From: Clostridia bacterium | GTDB taxonomy: Bacteria; Bacillota; Clostridia; Lachnospirales; Anaerotignaceae | Direction of reading: 5' to 3' | Assembly: GCA_910575055.1 (NCBI GenBank) | Contig: CAJTDC010000026.1 | Coordinates: 1 to 34,436, forward strand | DNA length: 34,436 nt | Part shown: positions 17,210 to 24,573 of the stretch, one piece after another | How the letters are laid out: the number at the start of each line of letters is the position of its first letter | Position numbering within the stretch: the stretch's first letter is position 1 | Made by a program: the position numbers and the translations under genes | Notes under the pieces: generated by a model | What the model saw: only the letters and a program-made list of their open reading frames with translations | The model's database searches: none | What the model was told of the DNA's origin: nothing

Positions 17210-18661
17210 ATGGCAAACTTTATCATTCAATTTCCTTTAAAAATAGAAAAGTATCAGGAAGATATTTTAAATAAAAGATTTGAAATAGGCAGGAAAATAT
17301 ATAACTCTTTGGTAAACATAACACAAAAACGTTATAGAGAAATGGTAAAAACAAAAGAATATCGTAAGATTTTAGCATCTTTAACGAATGACAATAAAAA
17401 AGAGAAAACTATTTGGAAAAAAATAAATGATATTCGCAAGCAATATGGTATGTCAGAGTATTCCTTTCATAATAACATTAAAAATATACAAAAACATTTT
17501 AAAGAAAATATAGATGCTTTTACTGCACAAAAAATAGCAAGTGAGTTATGGAAATCTTATCAAAGGTTTTTCTATGGAAATGGGAAAAAAGTATATTATA
17601 AAAGGTATGGAGAATTAAATTCTCTGGAAGGAAAAAATAATAAAACGGGCATTCGTATTAAGGAAGATATGCTTTATTGGAATGGATTAAAAATACCCGT
17701 CATGATAGATTATAACAATTCTTATGAATATCACGCTATGCAGTGTGACATTTGTTATTGTAGAATAATAAGAAAATACATAAGGAAGAAATATAAATTT
17801 TATTTACAAATTATTTTAAAAGGAAATCCACCAATAAAAGTGGATAAAACAGGAAGATTAAAGAGATGTTTAGGAAATGGGGATGTAGGGTTAGATATTG
17901 GAACACAAACCATTGCTATTTCCAGTCAATCAGAAGTAAAATTATTAGAACTTGCAGATAACGTACAAAATATAGAAAATAAGAAACAAAAACTTCTTAG
18001 AAAAATGGATAGAAGTAGACGAAAAACAAACCCCAATCATTATAATGAAAATGGAACGATGAAAAAGCAAAAGAGTGAAATATGGAAAAAATCAAAGCAT
18101 TATATAAAAAATCAAAATGAATTAAAAGAATTATATAGAAAGCAAGCAAATATTAGAAAATATCAGCATGAGTGTTTAGCAAATAAAATACTATCTCTTG
18201 GAAATAAAATATATGTTGAAAAAATGAATTTTGCAGGACTTCAAAAACGTGCTAAAAATATAGAAAAGAATGAAAAAGGAAAATATAAAAGAAAGAAACG
18301 TTTTGGAAAATCCTTAGCAAATAAAGCGCCAGCTATGTTATTAACAATACTAAACAGGAAGTTAAACTACTTTAATATTCAGTTAATAGAGATAGATACT
18401 TTTAAAGCAAAGGCAAGTCAATTTAATCATTTTGAGGAAACTTATCAGAAAAAAAGCTTATCTCAAAGATGAAATGATTTTAATGGGATAAAAATACAGA
18501 GAGATATGTATAGTGCTTTTTTAATTATGAATATAAGCGAAGATTTAAAAAGTTTTGATATGGATAAATGTAAAGAAAGATTTGATAACTTTTATAAGCT
18601 ACATCAGTTAGAAGTAGAGAGATTAAAAGGAAATAAAAATTTAAGCAGTATTGCTATTTAA
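17210..18661 (+). pseudogene. tnpB: TnpB RNA-guided nuclease, interrupted by one TGA
   Basis: TnpB is the RNA-guided RuvC nuclease of IS200/IS605 elements. The first frame makes 420 residues and stops at TGA 18470-18472. The same frame then continues 63 codons to TAA at 18661. The stop falls where relatives read LSQRWN, so TGG became TGA. RuvC residues before the stop are Asp229 (VGLDIGTQT) and Glu337 (YVEKMN). The third catalytic Asp, in IQRDMYSAFLIMN, lies after it (codon 432). The truncated product should lack nuclease activity. This subtype also lacks the usual C4 zinc ribbon between Glu337 and the last Asp. The ribosome binding site AAGGAG precedes the ATG. Confidence 0.85.
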
Positions 18662-18826
18662 GAAAAATAAAAGGTTTTGACATGAGCCTTATACTATCGC
18701 TAATGGATACAAGGGTGTCTTTGGTAGTGAAAGTCTTAATGAAATAGATTAGTTTTATATGCTTTCGAGTATATTTAGAAGTTTATGTAATTAAGAACCC
18801 CATGCCTTTAGGCATGGGAGTGTCAG
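18662..18826 (+). ncRNA. Probable omega-RNA and right-end region of IS200/IS605
   Basis: In this family the guide RNA is made from the 3' part of tnpB through the right end, and its guide is the DNA just beyond the element. Here 18662-18826 has no reading frame and ends with the 8-bp CCCATGCC/GGCATGGG hairpin; a small TATAT/GTATA hairpin is near 18760. By analogy the guide would be the sequence starting near 18820-18826, which is LTA-synthase-like gene sequence. This assignment rests on position and family knowledge, not on a sequence match. Confidence 0.45.
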
Positions 18827-20403
18827 ATACTATTCTATTTATAGTGTTATTTATAGCCGTCGATATAGTATCCATTGTAATGTACAATACTTTATCCTAC
18901 AGAGGAACTGCTGTAACTTGGAATGATGTATTTGGTGTAAGCACAGCAGTAAATATGTTGGATGGATACAAACCTATTTTTACAACAGATATGTTATATA
19001 CACAGGCTATACTTGTAGCTATTATAGGATATATGTTACTACCATATATCACTAAGAATCATACTTCCAATGTTTCTAAACATAAATCTAACATTCTTGT
19101 CATCCTACTTACCACTGTAAGTTTGTTTGCATTTCATGACAAAATATTAGATACAGATATATCTTCCTATATCAATGGCAAGTGTGATACTGGCATTATA
19201 CAAAATTTATATCATATGTTTATGGTTAAAGATGTAAAGAAGCCAGATAATTATGAAAACTATTTAAAAGAATATAAATCCTATGAAACCGTAATAACTT
19301 CTTCTAGTATAAAGCCGGACATCATAGTAATTATGAATGAGTCATTTTCAGATATGGAAGAATTGCAACATCTAAAACTTTCTAACAATCCATTAGAAAA
19401 TTTTGATAGGATATGTACATATGATAGTGTGAAAAGTGGCAATATAATTGTACCTTATGTAGGTGGTTTAACTTGCAATACAGAGTTTGAAATTTTATCT
19501 GGTTTATCTAACATATTCTTTTCCTATGGATATATTCCTTATATGGAGTGCATCAAAAATCCATTCTACAACTATGTCACTTATTTCAATAATATGGGTT
19601 ATGACACCATAGCATTTCATCCATTTTGGTCTATAGGATGGAACAGAAATCAGGTATATGATTTCGTTGGATTTCATAAAGTTATATTCGGTGAAGAACT
19701 TGCTAACATAGATAGAATAGAGAAATGGTCTGGAGATGCAGAAAGTAATTATTTAGCGTTTGGAGATAATTATGAATATGTAAGAACATTTATTAGTGAT
19801 AAACAAGATTACAAAATTATAAAACAAGAATTAGACACTCAAAGTGATAAGCCTAAATTTATATTCAATGTGACGATACAAAATCATGGTTCATACAAGA
19901 ATTATAGTGGCAATCCTGTATCTAATAACATTAAAGTATTAAGCGATATAGAAGATAAAGAATCTATGGAGCAGTACATCAATCTAATAGACTTATCTGA
20001 TGATGCAATCGCTGATTTAGTAGAGTATTGCTCTAACAGAAATAAACCTACTGTAGTTTGTATACTAGGTGACCATATCCCTGGCTTACAATGTAACAGA
20101 GGTGTTGGTACATTGGAATATTTTAAAACACCATACCTAATGTATAAAAACTATAATATTTCTAACCAAGACATTACAAATGAGGATTTCAGTACAAACT
20201 ATTTCATGTTTAAATTGTTGCAATTTGCTGGATTACCATTAGATAAAACTTCTGAATATCTAAAGACATTAAACGAAGAGTATCCTATTATTGGAATAAA
20301 TTCAGGTGTTTATGATAAGAAGGGGAATAAAATAAGTGATTATGAAAATGTACTAAACAAATACCTAGGTCTAATGTATTATAGATTATTCGATAGTCAA
20401 TAA
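18802..20403 (+). CDS. LTA-synthase-like membrane sulfatase-fold protein, 5' truncated
   Basis: Lipoteichoic-acid-synthase/phosphoglycerol-transferase family: an integral membrane enzyme with an extracellular sulfatase-fold domain moving glycerol phosphate. Three membrane segments remain (about residues 9-27, 63-83 and 95-111). The catalytic domain has DIIVIMNESFSD (metal Glu), GGLTCNTEFEILSG (nucleophile-Thr region), IAFHPFWS and LGDHIPGL (metal Asp-His). Full-length relatives have about five N-terminal helices. Here the first codons (MPLGMG) are the right-end hairpin of the IS element and no ribosome binding site precedes them. The gene has therefore lost its promoter and N-terminus, and the missing part is not on the other side of the element. 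Probably a pseudogene. Confidence 0.82.
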   Translation: MPLGMGVSDTILFIVLFIAVDIVSIVMYNTLSYRGTAVTWNDVFGVSTAVNMLDGYKPIFTTDMLYTQAILVAIIGYMLLPYITKNHTSNVSKHKSNILVILLTTVSLFAFHDKILDTDISSYINGKCDTGIIQNLYHMFMVKDVKKPDNYENYLKEYKSYETVITSSSIKPDIIVIMNESFSDMEELQHLKLSNNPLENFDRICTYDSVKSGNIIVPYVGGLTCNTEFEILSGLSNIFFSYGYIPYMECIKNPFYNYVTYFNNMGYDTIAFHPFWSIGWNRNQVYDFVGFHKVIFGEELANIDRIEKWSGDAESNYLAFGDNYEYVRTFISDKQDYKIIKQELDTQSDKPKFIFNVTIQNHGSYKNYSGNPVSNNIKVLSDIEDKESMEQYINLIDLSDDAIADLVEYCSNRNKPTVVCILGDHIPGLQCNRGVGTLEYFKTPYLMYKNYNISNQDITNEDFSTNYFMFKLLQFAGLPLDKTSEYLKTLNEEYPIIGINSGVYDKKGNKISDYENVLNKYLGLMYYRLFDSQ

Positions 20404-20418
20404 ACCATCAATCGAAAA

Positions 20419-20450
20419 GGACATCTAAAAAGCAGATGTCCCTTTCTTTT
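20419..20450 (+). terminator. Terminator hairpin, copy 1 of the GGACATCT type
   Basis: Eight-bp stem GGACATCT/AGATGTCC (20419-20441), then a T-rich run, 15 bases after the LTA-synthase-like stop. Near-identical hairpins recur at 21451 and 25506, with degraded ones near 20663, 22885 and 23034. Confidence 0.75.
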
Positions 20451-20452
20451 CT

Positions 20453-20530
20453 CCTCTAAAAACCCTTTGTGGTTAATTCCCCATCAGGGTGCGGGCGAAG
20501 CCCGACTTTAGTATCCAGTCTTACCTATCT
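20453..20530. repeat. Intergenic repeat block, copy 1
   Basis: Contains CCTCTAAAAACCC, then CCCCATCAGGGT and GGGCGAAGCCC with flanks (core 20479-20506), then TATCCAGTCTTA. It matches blocks at 21503 and 22681. The core holds a small GGGC-GAA-GCCC hairpin. The rest of the gap to the PIN gene (20531-20770) repeats pieces of the same unit (ACAAGTC, TACCAGCTTTGCC) and has no gene. Confidence 0.8.
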
Positions 20531-20770
20531 TATAGGCAATACCCAGAGAATCTATCTAAAAATATTCTAATATCATCTATCTAACAAGTCTCATATTAAC
20601 AAGTCCAAGCTATCCCTAGCCATTACCAGCTTTGCCTATTGAAACTCCATCAACTTAACGAGAACATTTAACAAGCCAGATGTCTTTTTTATCTCTAATA
20701 ATACAACTTACTTATGTGATTGTTTTATCTTTTTTCTTATGTTACAATAAAAATATTAGGAGGTATATTT

Positions 20771-21214
20771 ATGAGAATTTATTTAGACAATTGTTGTTAT
20801 AATCGTCCTTATGATGACCAATCACAATTTAGAATTTATTTAGAAACACAAGCTAAACTCTATATACAAGAATTAATAAAACAAGATAAAATTGAACTTG
20901 TAACTTCTTATATCTTAGAATATGAAAATAGTAAAAATAGATTTTTATAGAAAAAACAAACAATAGAAAGTTTTATGAATACTTATGAATCTTATTATGT
21001 CGGCAGTGAAAGAAATAAAAATATTGCAAAAATAGCAGAATCAATTATGAACACTGGGATAAAAGAAAAAGATGCATTTCATATATCATGTGCAATTTAT
21101 GCTGAATGCGATTATTTTATTACAACAGATGATCGTTTACTGAAGTATCAAACAAATCAGTTAAACTTAGTTACACCATATGAATTTATTAGAAGATTGG
21201 AGGAAACTATATGA
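20771..21214 (+). pseudogene. PIN-domain RNase (toxin-like), interrupted by one TAG
   Basis: PIN-domain ribonucleases are commonly toxins of VapBC-type modules. The frame starts MRIYLDNCCYNRP after a well-placed AGGAGGT. It runs 59 codons to TAG at 20948-20950, then continues in the same frame to 21214 (147 codons in all, normal for the family). The acidic residues sit on both sides of the stop: Asp6 and Glu in ILEYEN before it, Asp in EKDAFHISCA and TTDDRLL after it. No single fragment can form the active site unless the stop is read through or restarted. The last codons overlap the next gene (ATGA). Confidence 0.75.
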
Positions 21215-21438
21215 AATACAGTACAGTTGAAATTATGGATATGGGGTTAGCTTGCTTAGTTGAGAAATTAGGAATTGTTAATGCAGAATATTTTATTGCC
21301 ACAATCAAGAAAGAAAATTTTGATTATACAACATGGCAACGAGAATACTTTGATGAAATGAAGCCAGGACAGATTCATACAGAGGCTTTAGCTTATGCAA
21401 AAAATCAGGAACATCATGGTAAGGGAGAAAGACTTTAA
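21211..21438 (+). CDS. Small partner protein of the PIN-domain gene (putative antitoxin)
   Basis: A 75-residue protein (MKYSTVEIMDMGLACLVEKLGIVNAEYFIATIKKE then NFDYTTWQREYFDEM) with predicted helices and an acidic/aromatic middle. I know no characterised function. Its start overlaps the PIN gene end in ATGA, and GGAGGA precedes it, so the two are made together. That pairing suggests an antitoxin for the PIN protein, with toxin first, the reverse of the usual VapBC order. This is inference from context only; no DNA-binding motif is evident. Confidence 0.6.
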   Translation: MKYSTVEIMDMGLACLVEKLGIVNAEYFIATIKKENFDYTTWQREYFDEMKPGQIHTEALAYAKNQEHHGKGERL

Positions 21439-21450
21439 CTAATTTAACAA

Positions 21451-21480
21451 GGACATCTAACAAGTCAGGTGTCCTTTTTC
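21451..21480 (+). terminator. Terminator hairpin, copy 2 of the GGACATCT type
   Basis: GGACATCT pairs with AGGTGTCC (one G-U) at 21451-21474, followed by TTTTTC, 13 bases past the small partner gene. Confidence 0.7.
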
Positions 21481-21502
21481 GCCTCTAACAAGTCTATTTC
21501 CG

Positions 21503-21579
21503 CCTCTAAAAATCCTTTGCCCTCAATACCCCATCAGGGTACGGGCGAAGCCCGACTGCCTTATCCAGCTTTATCCAAT
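21503..21579. repeat. Intergenic repeat block, copy 2
   Basis: CCTCTAAAAATCC, then CCCCATCAGGGT and GGGCGAAGCCC (core 21529-21556), then TTATCCAGCTTTATCC. Within the core it differs from copy 1 at one position (A for G after CAGGGT). Confidence 0.8.
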
Positions 21580-21620
21580 AATACACTCTAACATTCCATC
21601 TATCAAATCCCCACATTTTA

Positions 21621-21629
21621 TGTTATAAT
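21621..21629 (+). promoter_or_regulatory. Extended -10 promoter element for the Rpn-type gene
   Basis: TGT plus TATAAT (21624-21629), about 29 bases before the ATG at 21658. No clear -35. It shows that this gene has its own promoter after the repeat block. Confidence 0.5.
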
Positions 21630-21657
21630 TATATAAAGGCAGGTGACCTCTGAAATC

Positions 21658-22620
21658 ATGGACAACAACAAAGTAATTCACAAACTAAAAGATAATTCCT
21701 ATAAAGAACTGTTTGATAATCCAGAAGTATTTATACAATTTATTAAACATTTCTCTAATGTCCCTCTATTAAACAATATCAAAGCAGAAGACATTGAAGA
21801 CTATACAAACCGATATGTTCCTCTCTTCTTAGAGGAAAAAGATGCAGACTCTATCAAGGTTGTCAAAATAAAAGAAGATATTTTTGTTATTACTATGATA
21901 GAACACCAAAGCGAAATATGCTACAATATGTCGTGTAGAATGTTGTGGTATATGGTACTCATTTGGAATGAATGGATAAAACAAAAAGAAAAAGAAGACA
22001 AAGGCAGTACCATAAGAAAGGATTTTAAACTTCCACCTATTCTGCCTATTGTTTATTACACAGGAACAGACACATGGAGTGCAGAAATAAATTTCTCTAA
22101 CAGTGTCTATCTCTCTAAAGAGTTCTATAAATATATTCCTAACTTCAATTATGAACTGGTACCTCTCAATAAATACACCATAGAAGATTTGATGAAATAT
22201 GAAGACATTCTATCTTTCATCATGATACTGGATAAAATAAAGAAACCAACGCAAATAAAAGAGATATTGGAAAAGATAACAGAAGAATACATCAATAAGG
22301 TCAATGAGAACATTCCAGACAATCTATTGCAACTCATAAAAGATATTGTTTTTCTCTTTCTAAAGAAAATAGATACTCCTAAAAAGGAAAGAGAAAAAAT
22401 TGAAAACTTAATCAATGAAAGGAGATTTTCTACTATGTTTGAAACTTTAGAATACAATGCTCAAAAAGAAAGAGAACAATACAAAGCAGAAGGCAAACTT
22501 GAAGGCAAGAAAGAGAGCAAAGTAGAGATTGCAAAGAATATGCTAATCAACAATCTATCAATAACAATCATATCAGACTGCACAGGACTTTCTAAAGAGG
22601 AGATAGAAAAGTTAAAATAA
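21658..22620 (+). CDS. Rpn-family recombination-promoting nuclease / PD-(D/E)XK putative transposase
   Basis: Belongs to the Rpn/YhgA-like group (transposase_31 type), whose E. coli members are DNA endonucleases that raise RecA-independent recombination. The 320-residue protein has the family N-terminus HKLKDNSYKELFDNPEVFIQFIKHF, the nuclease-core region FVITMIEHQSE (acidic-x-x-x-Q/E-x), LPPILPIVYYTG, and a charged C-terminal helix ending in a short helix-turn-helix-like INNLSITIISDCTGLSKEEIEKL. GTG at 21643 is a possible earlier start; AGGTGA at 21641 serves the ATG better. A UUCG-capped terminator follows. Confidence 0.85.
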   Translation: MDNNKVIHKLKDNSYKELFDNPEVFIQFIKHFSNVPLLNNIKAEDIEDYTNRYVPLFLEEKDADSIKVVKIKEDIFVITMIEHQSEICYNMSCRMLWYMVLIWNEWIKQKEKEDKGSTIRKDFKLPPILPIVYYTGTDTWSAEINFSNSVYLSKEFYKYIPNFNYELVPLNKYTIEDLMKYEDILSFIMILDKIKKPTQIKEILEKITEEYINKVNENIPDNLLQLIKDIVFLFLKKIDTPKKEREKIENLINERRFSTMFETLEYNAQKEREQYKAEGKLEGKKESKVEIAKNMLINNLSITIISDCTGLSKEEIEKLK

Positions 22621-22636
22621 ACCACCAATCATTTCA

Positions 22637-22661
22637 GGGCAATTCGTTGCCCCTTTTTTTA
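22637..22661 (+). terminator. UUCG-loop terminator after Rpn-type gene
   Basis: GGGCAA-TTCG-TTGCCC (22637-22652) followed by C and a run of seven T, 16 bases past the stop. Confidence 0.88.
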
Positions 22662-22680
22662 TCTTCCAAAACTAGCTAAC

Positions 22681-22765
22681 ACCCTAAAAACCCATCGCCA
22701 TCCTTACCCCATCAGGGTGTGGGCGAAGCCCACCTTGTAGCATTCTGCCCTATCTAGCTTTAAAC
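22681..22765. repeat. Intergenic repeat block, copy 3
   Basis: CCCTAAAAACCC, then CCCCATCAGGGT and GGGCGAAGCCC (core 22707-22733), then CTATCTAGCTTTA. The arm after the core carries compensating changes (TGGGC with GCCCA, against CGGGC with GCCCG in copies 1 and 2), so the small hairpin is kept while the sequence drifts. Confidence 0.78.
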
Positions 22766-22822
22766 AATTGGTATGGCAATATCCATCTATCCATCACTAA
22801 CCTAATAATTCAATCTAACTTA

Positions 22823-23110
22823 CCACCATCAGAGTATGAGTGAATAACACCAGCCTATCCATTAAAACACCACCAATTTAAAAGAAACATCTAACAAGTT
22901 CAGGTATTCATTTCCACCTTTAATAAGTCTAAGTTACCTCTAAAAACCGATGCTATCCTTATCCCATTGTGGTGTGACAGAAGCTAACTTTCTTTATCTA
23001 GCCTTATCCTACAGTAACAACTGCAAATATACATCATATCTAAAAAGTCAGATATTCCTTTTTACTCCTCTAAAAATTCTCTTCATCTGCATTGTAAAAA
23101 TTTCCACTGT
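22823..23110. repeat. Degraded repeat blocks, copies 4 to 6
   Basis: Copy 4 (22823-22860) reads CACCATCAGAGT with a decayed second half. Copy 5 (22937-23013) keeps CCTCTAAAAACC, TCCCATTGTGGTGTG and TTATCTAGCCTTATCC, and is preceded by a broken ACATCTAACAAGTTCAGGT hairpin. Copy 6 (from about 23034) keeps ATCTAAAAAGTCAGAT and CCTCTAAAAA. The whole 22662-23223 gap is made of such pieces and holds no gene. Confidence 0.6.
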
Positions 23111-23223
23111 CATAACTATATAAATATAAATAAACATTATTATGATTATGTTATTTGATATATATTAATAATAAATGTTGTATCTTATGTTTATATATAT
23201 TGTATAATAAAGGAGGTTTATAT

Positions 23224-24546
23224 ATGAGATATGGGGGTGACAATGTGAAATTAACAGAAATTTCAATCAAAGGCTTATATGGCATATTTGATTATGAGAT
23301 ACCATTTTTTGATAATGTCACATTCATTCATGGCATAAATGGTTGTGGTAAAACAACAATATTGGAAATTATATCTAGTATTATAGCTGGTAATATTTCA
23401 AGATTAAAAAACTGGAAATTTGATAAAATAAAACTTAGTTATTTAAATAATAAGAATGAATCTAAATCAATTCTAATAGATAGAAAAGATGATTCTACAA
23501 ATAAATATGAAGGCTTCTTCATTATAAATTTCAATTCAGTAGAATATAGTCTGCCTATTATAGATGATTTTTTATTACCAATAGATTCTAAAATTATTTT
23601 AGATACTGATGAATTATCCTCAAAAATAAAAGAAGAATTTCCAGTTATCTATATTCCGTTACTACGTAATAAGAATTTGATTAAGGATAGATACTCTCTA
23701 TTTGCAGATGTAGATAAAGAGACTATAGATTCCTTAGATGATGTATTATCAAAAGAAATGAAAGAGTTATTGAATTTCAAAACAAAGATAAGTCATATTG
23801 AAAATGAACTGAGTGACAAATTTTTGAGTGAGTTAATGGGATATTTAGCAAAACCTTTCAATATTGATATTATAACAAAGTTTATACAGGAAAAAATAAA
23901 GGAATCTTACTCTGCAAAAAACTTAGAAGATAAAATTAAAAAACTCAAAGAAACATTAAATGAATTAGAAAAATCATATGGTTTAAATCTTAAACAGGAC
24001 TCGACATTAGATGAATTACCTACAATTCTACAAAGACATAAAACAAATAGAAGAAAAACGTTGTCTCCTGAACTTATATTAGGATTTTGTAAATTATTGC
24101 AAATGCAACAGATTATTAGCTTATATGAAGATTTTAAAAAACAAAAAACAGAACTGAAAAAACCATTAATTAACTTTTTAACAGTTATTAATGATTTCTA
24201 TAATACTGGACGCTATGGTAAGAAAATTAAATTTTCTACAGATGGAAATTGTATTTTAATTCAAAAGAATATAGATACTAAAGAGCATATTTTGTCTGAA
24301 TATGATTTATCTTCTGGAGAAAAACAAATTTTTATTTTATTGGCAAATTTAGTTATTAACTTGTCTAATGATACTCAAGAAGGAATTTATATTATAGATG
24401 AACCAGAATTATCTCTGCATATGGAGTGGCAGATGAAATTAGTAGATTCTATTTTTAAAATAAATTCTAAAGTTCAATTAATTTTTGCTACACATTCTCC
24501 AGATATTATTTCGCATTATGATACTCATGCTATACGTTTAATATAA
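23224..24546 (+). CDS. ariA: AAA_15-type ATPase, PARIS AriA-like
   Basis: A 440-residue ABC/SMC-like ATPase. N-terminal KLTEISIKGLYGIFDYEI leads to Walker A GINGCGKTT (residues 37-45). Coiled-coil-like segments follow (about 190-340), then the signature LSSGEKQIF (near 362), Walker B GIYIIDEPELSLH (near 387) and ATHSPDII (near 421). It is followed after 27 bases by a DUF4435 gene. That pair is the make-up of PARIS, in which AriA senses phage anti-restriction proteins and releases the AriB nuclease. The start at 23224 is set by AAAGGAGG six bases upstream. A general OLD-like ATPase is the alternative, but the DUF4435 neighbour favours PARIS. Confidence 0.8.
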   Translation: MRYGGDNVKLTEISIKGLYGIFDYEIPFFDNVTFIHGINGCGKTTILEIISSIIAGNISRLKNWKFDKIKLSYLNNKNESKSILIDRKDDSTNKYEGFFIINFNSVEYSLPIIDDFLLPIDSKIILDTDELSSKIKEEFPVIYIPLLRNKNLIKDRYSLFADVDKETIDSLDDVLSKEMKELLNFKTKISHIENELSDKFLSELMGYLAKPFNIDIITKFIQEKIKESYSAKNLEDKIKKLKETLNELEKSYGLNLKQDSTLDELPTILQRHKTNRRKTLSPELILGFCKLLQMQQIISLYEDFKKQKTELKKPLINFLTVINDFYNTGRYGKKIKFSTDGNCILIQKNIDTKEHILSEYDLSSGEKQIFILLANLVINLSNDTQEGIYIIDEPELSLHMEWQMKLVDSIFKINSKVQLIFATHSPDIISHYDTHAIRLI

Positions 24547-24573
24547 TAAAAGGAGGTCAACATAATATTAGTC

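Larger units (their letters stand above)
16736..18826 (+). mobile_element. IS200/IS605-family element (tnpA, broken tnpB)
   Basis: About 2.1 kb with a Y1-transposase gene, a tnpB gene in the same direction, and a right-end hairpin. That hairpin is an 8-bp stem CCCATGCC/GGCATGGG with loop TTTA at 18799-18818, preceded by AAGAAC, a layout typical of clostridial members of this family. The right boundary is estimated at 18820-18826. The left boundary is not clear; only a weak TGTAT/ATACA pairing at 16736-16759 precedes tnpA. These elements move as single strands and make no target duplication. Confidence 0.8.

Noticed and set aside
18470-20950. Stop-codon recoding (TGA as Trp, TAG as sense) to explain the uninterrupted frames of tnpB and the PIN gene
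   Set aside because: Trp is TGG in all intact genes here. TGA ends cbiQ and ktrA at places where the next gene overlaps by four bases, and the two broken genes use different stops. Two separate nonsense mutations in mobile DNA are simpler.
20419-23110. CRISPR array or integron attC sites for the repeated units
   Set aside because: Units lie 0.1-1.2 kb apart with genes between, not with uniform spacers, and no cas genes are present. attC sites need an integron integrase and R/L boxes, neither of which is seen. The cassette analogy is kept only as a hypothesis.
23203-23208. TATAAT as promoter of the AriA-like gene
   Set aside because: Its predicted start point would fall within or after the ribosome binding site at 23210-23217, so it would give an almost leaderless mRNA. 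The real promoter is probably further upstream in the AT-rich gap.
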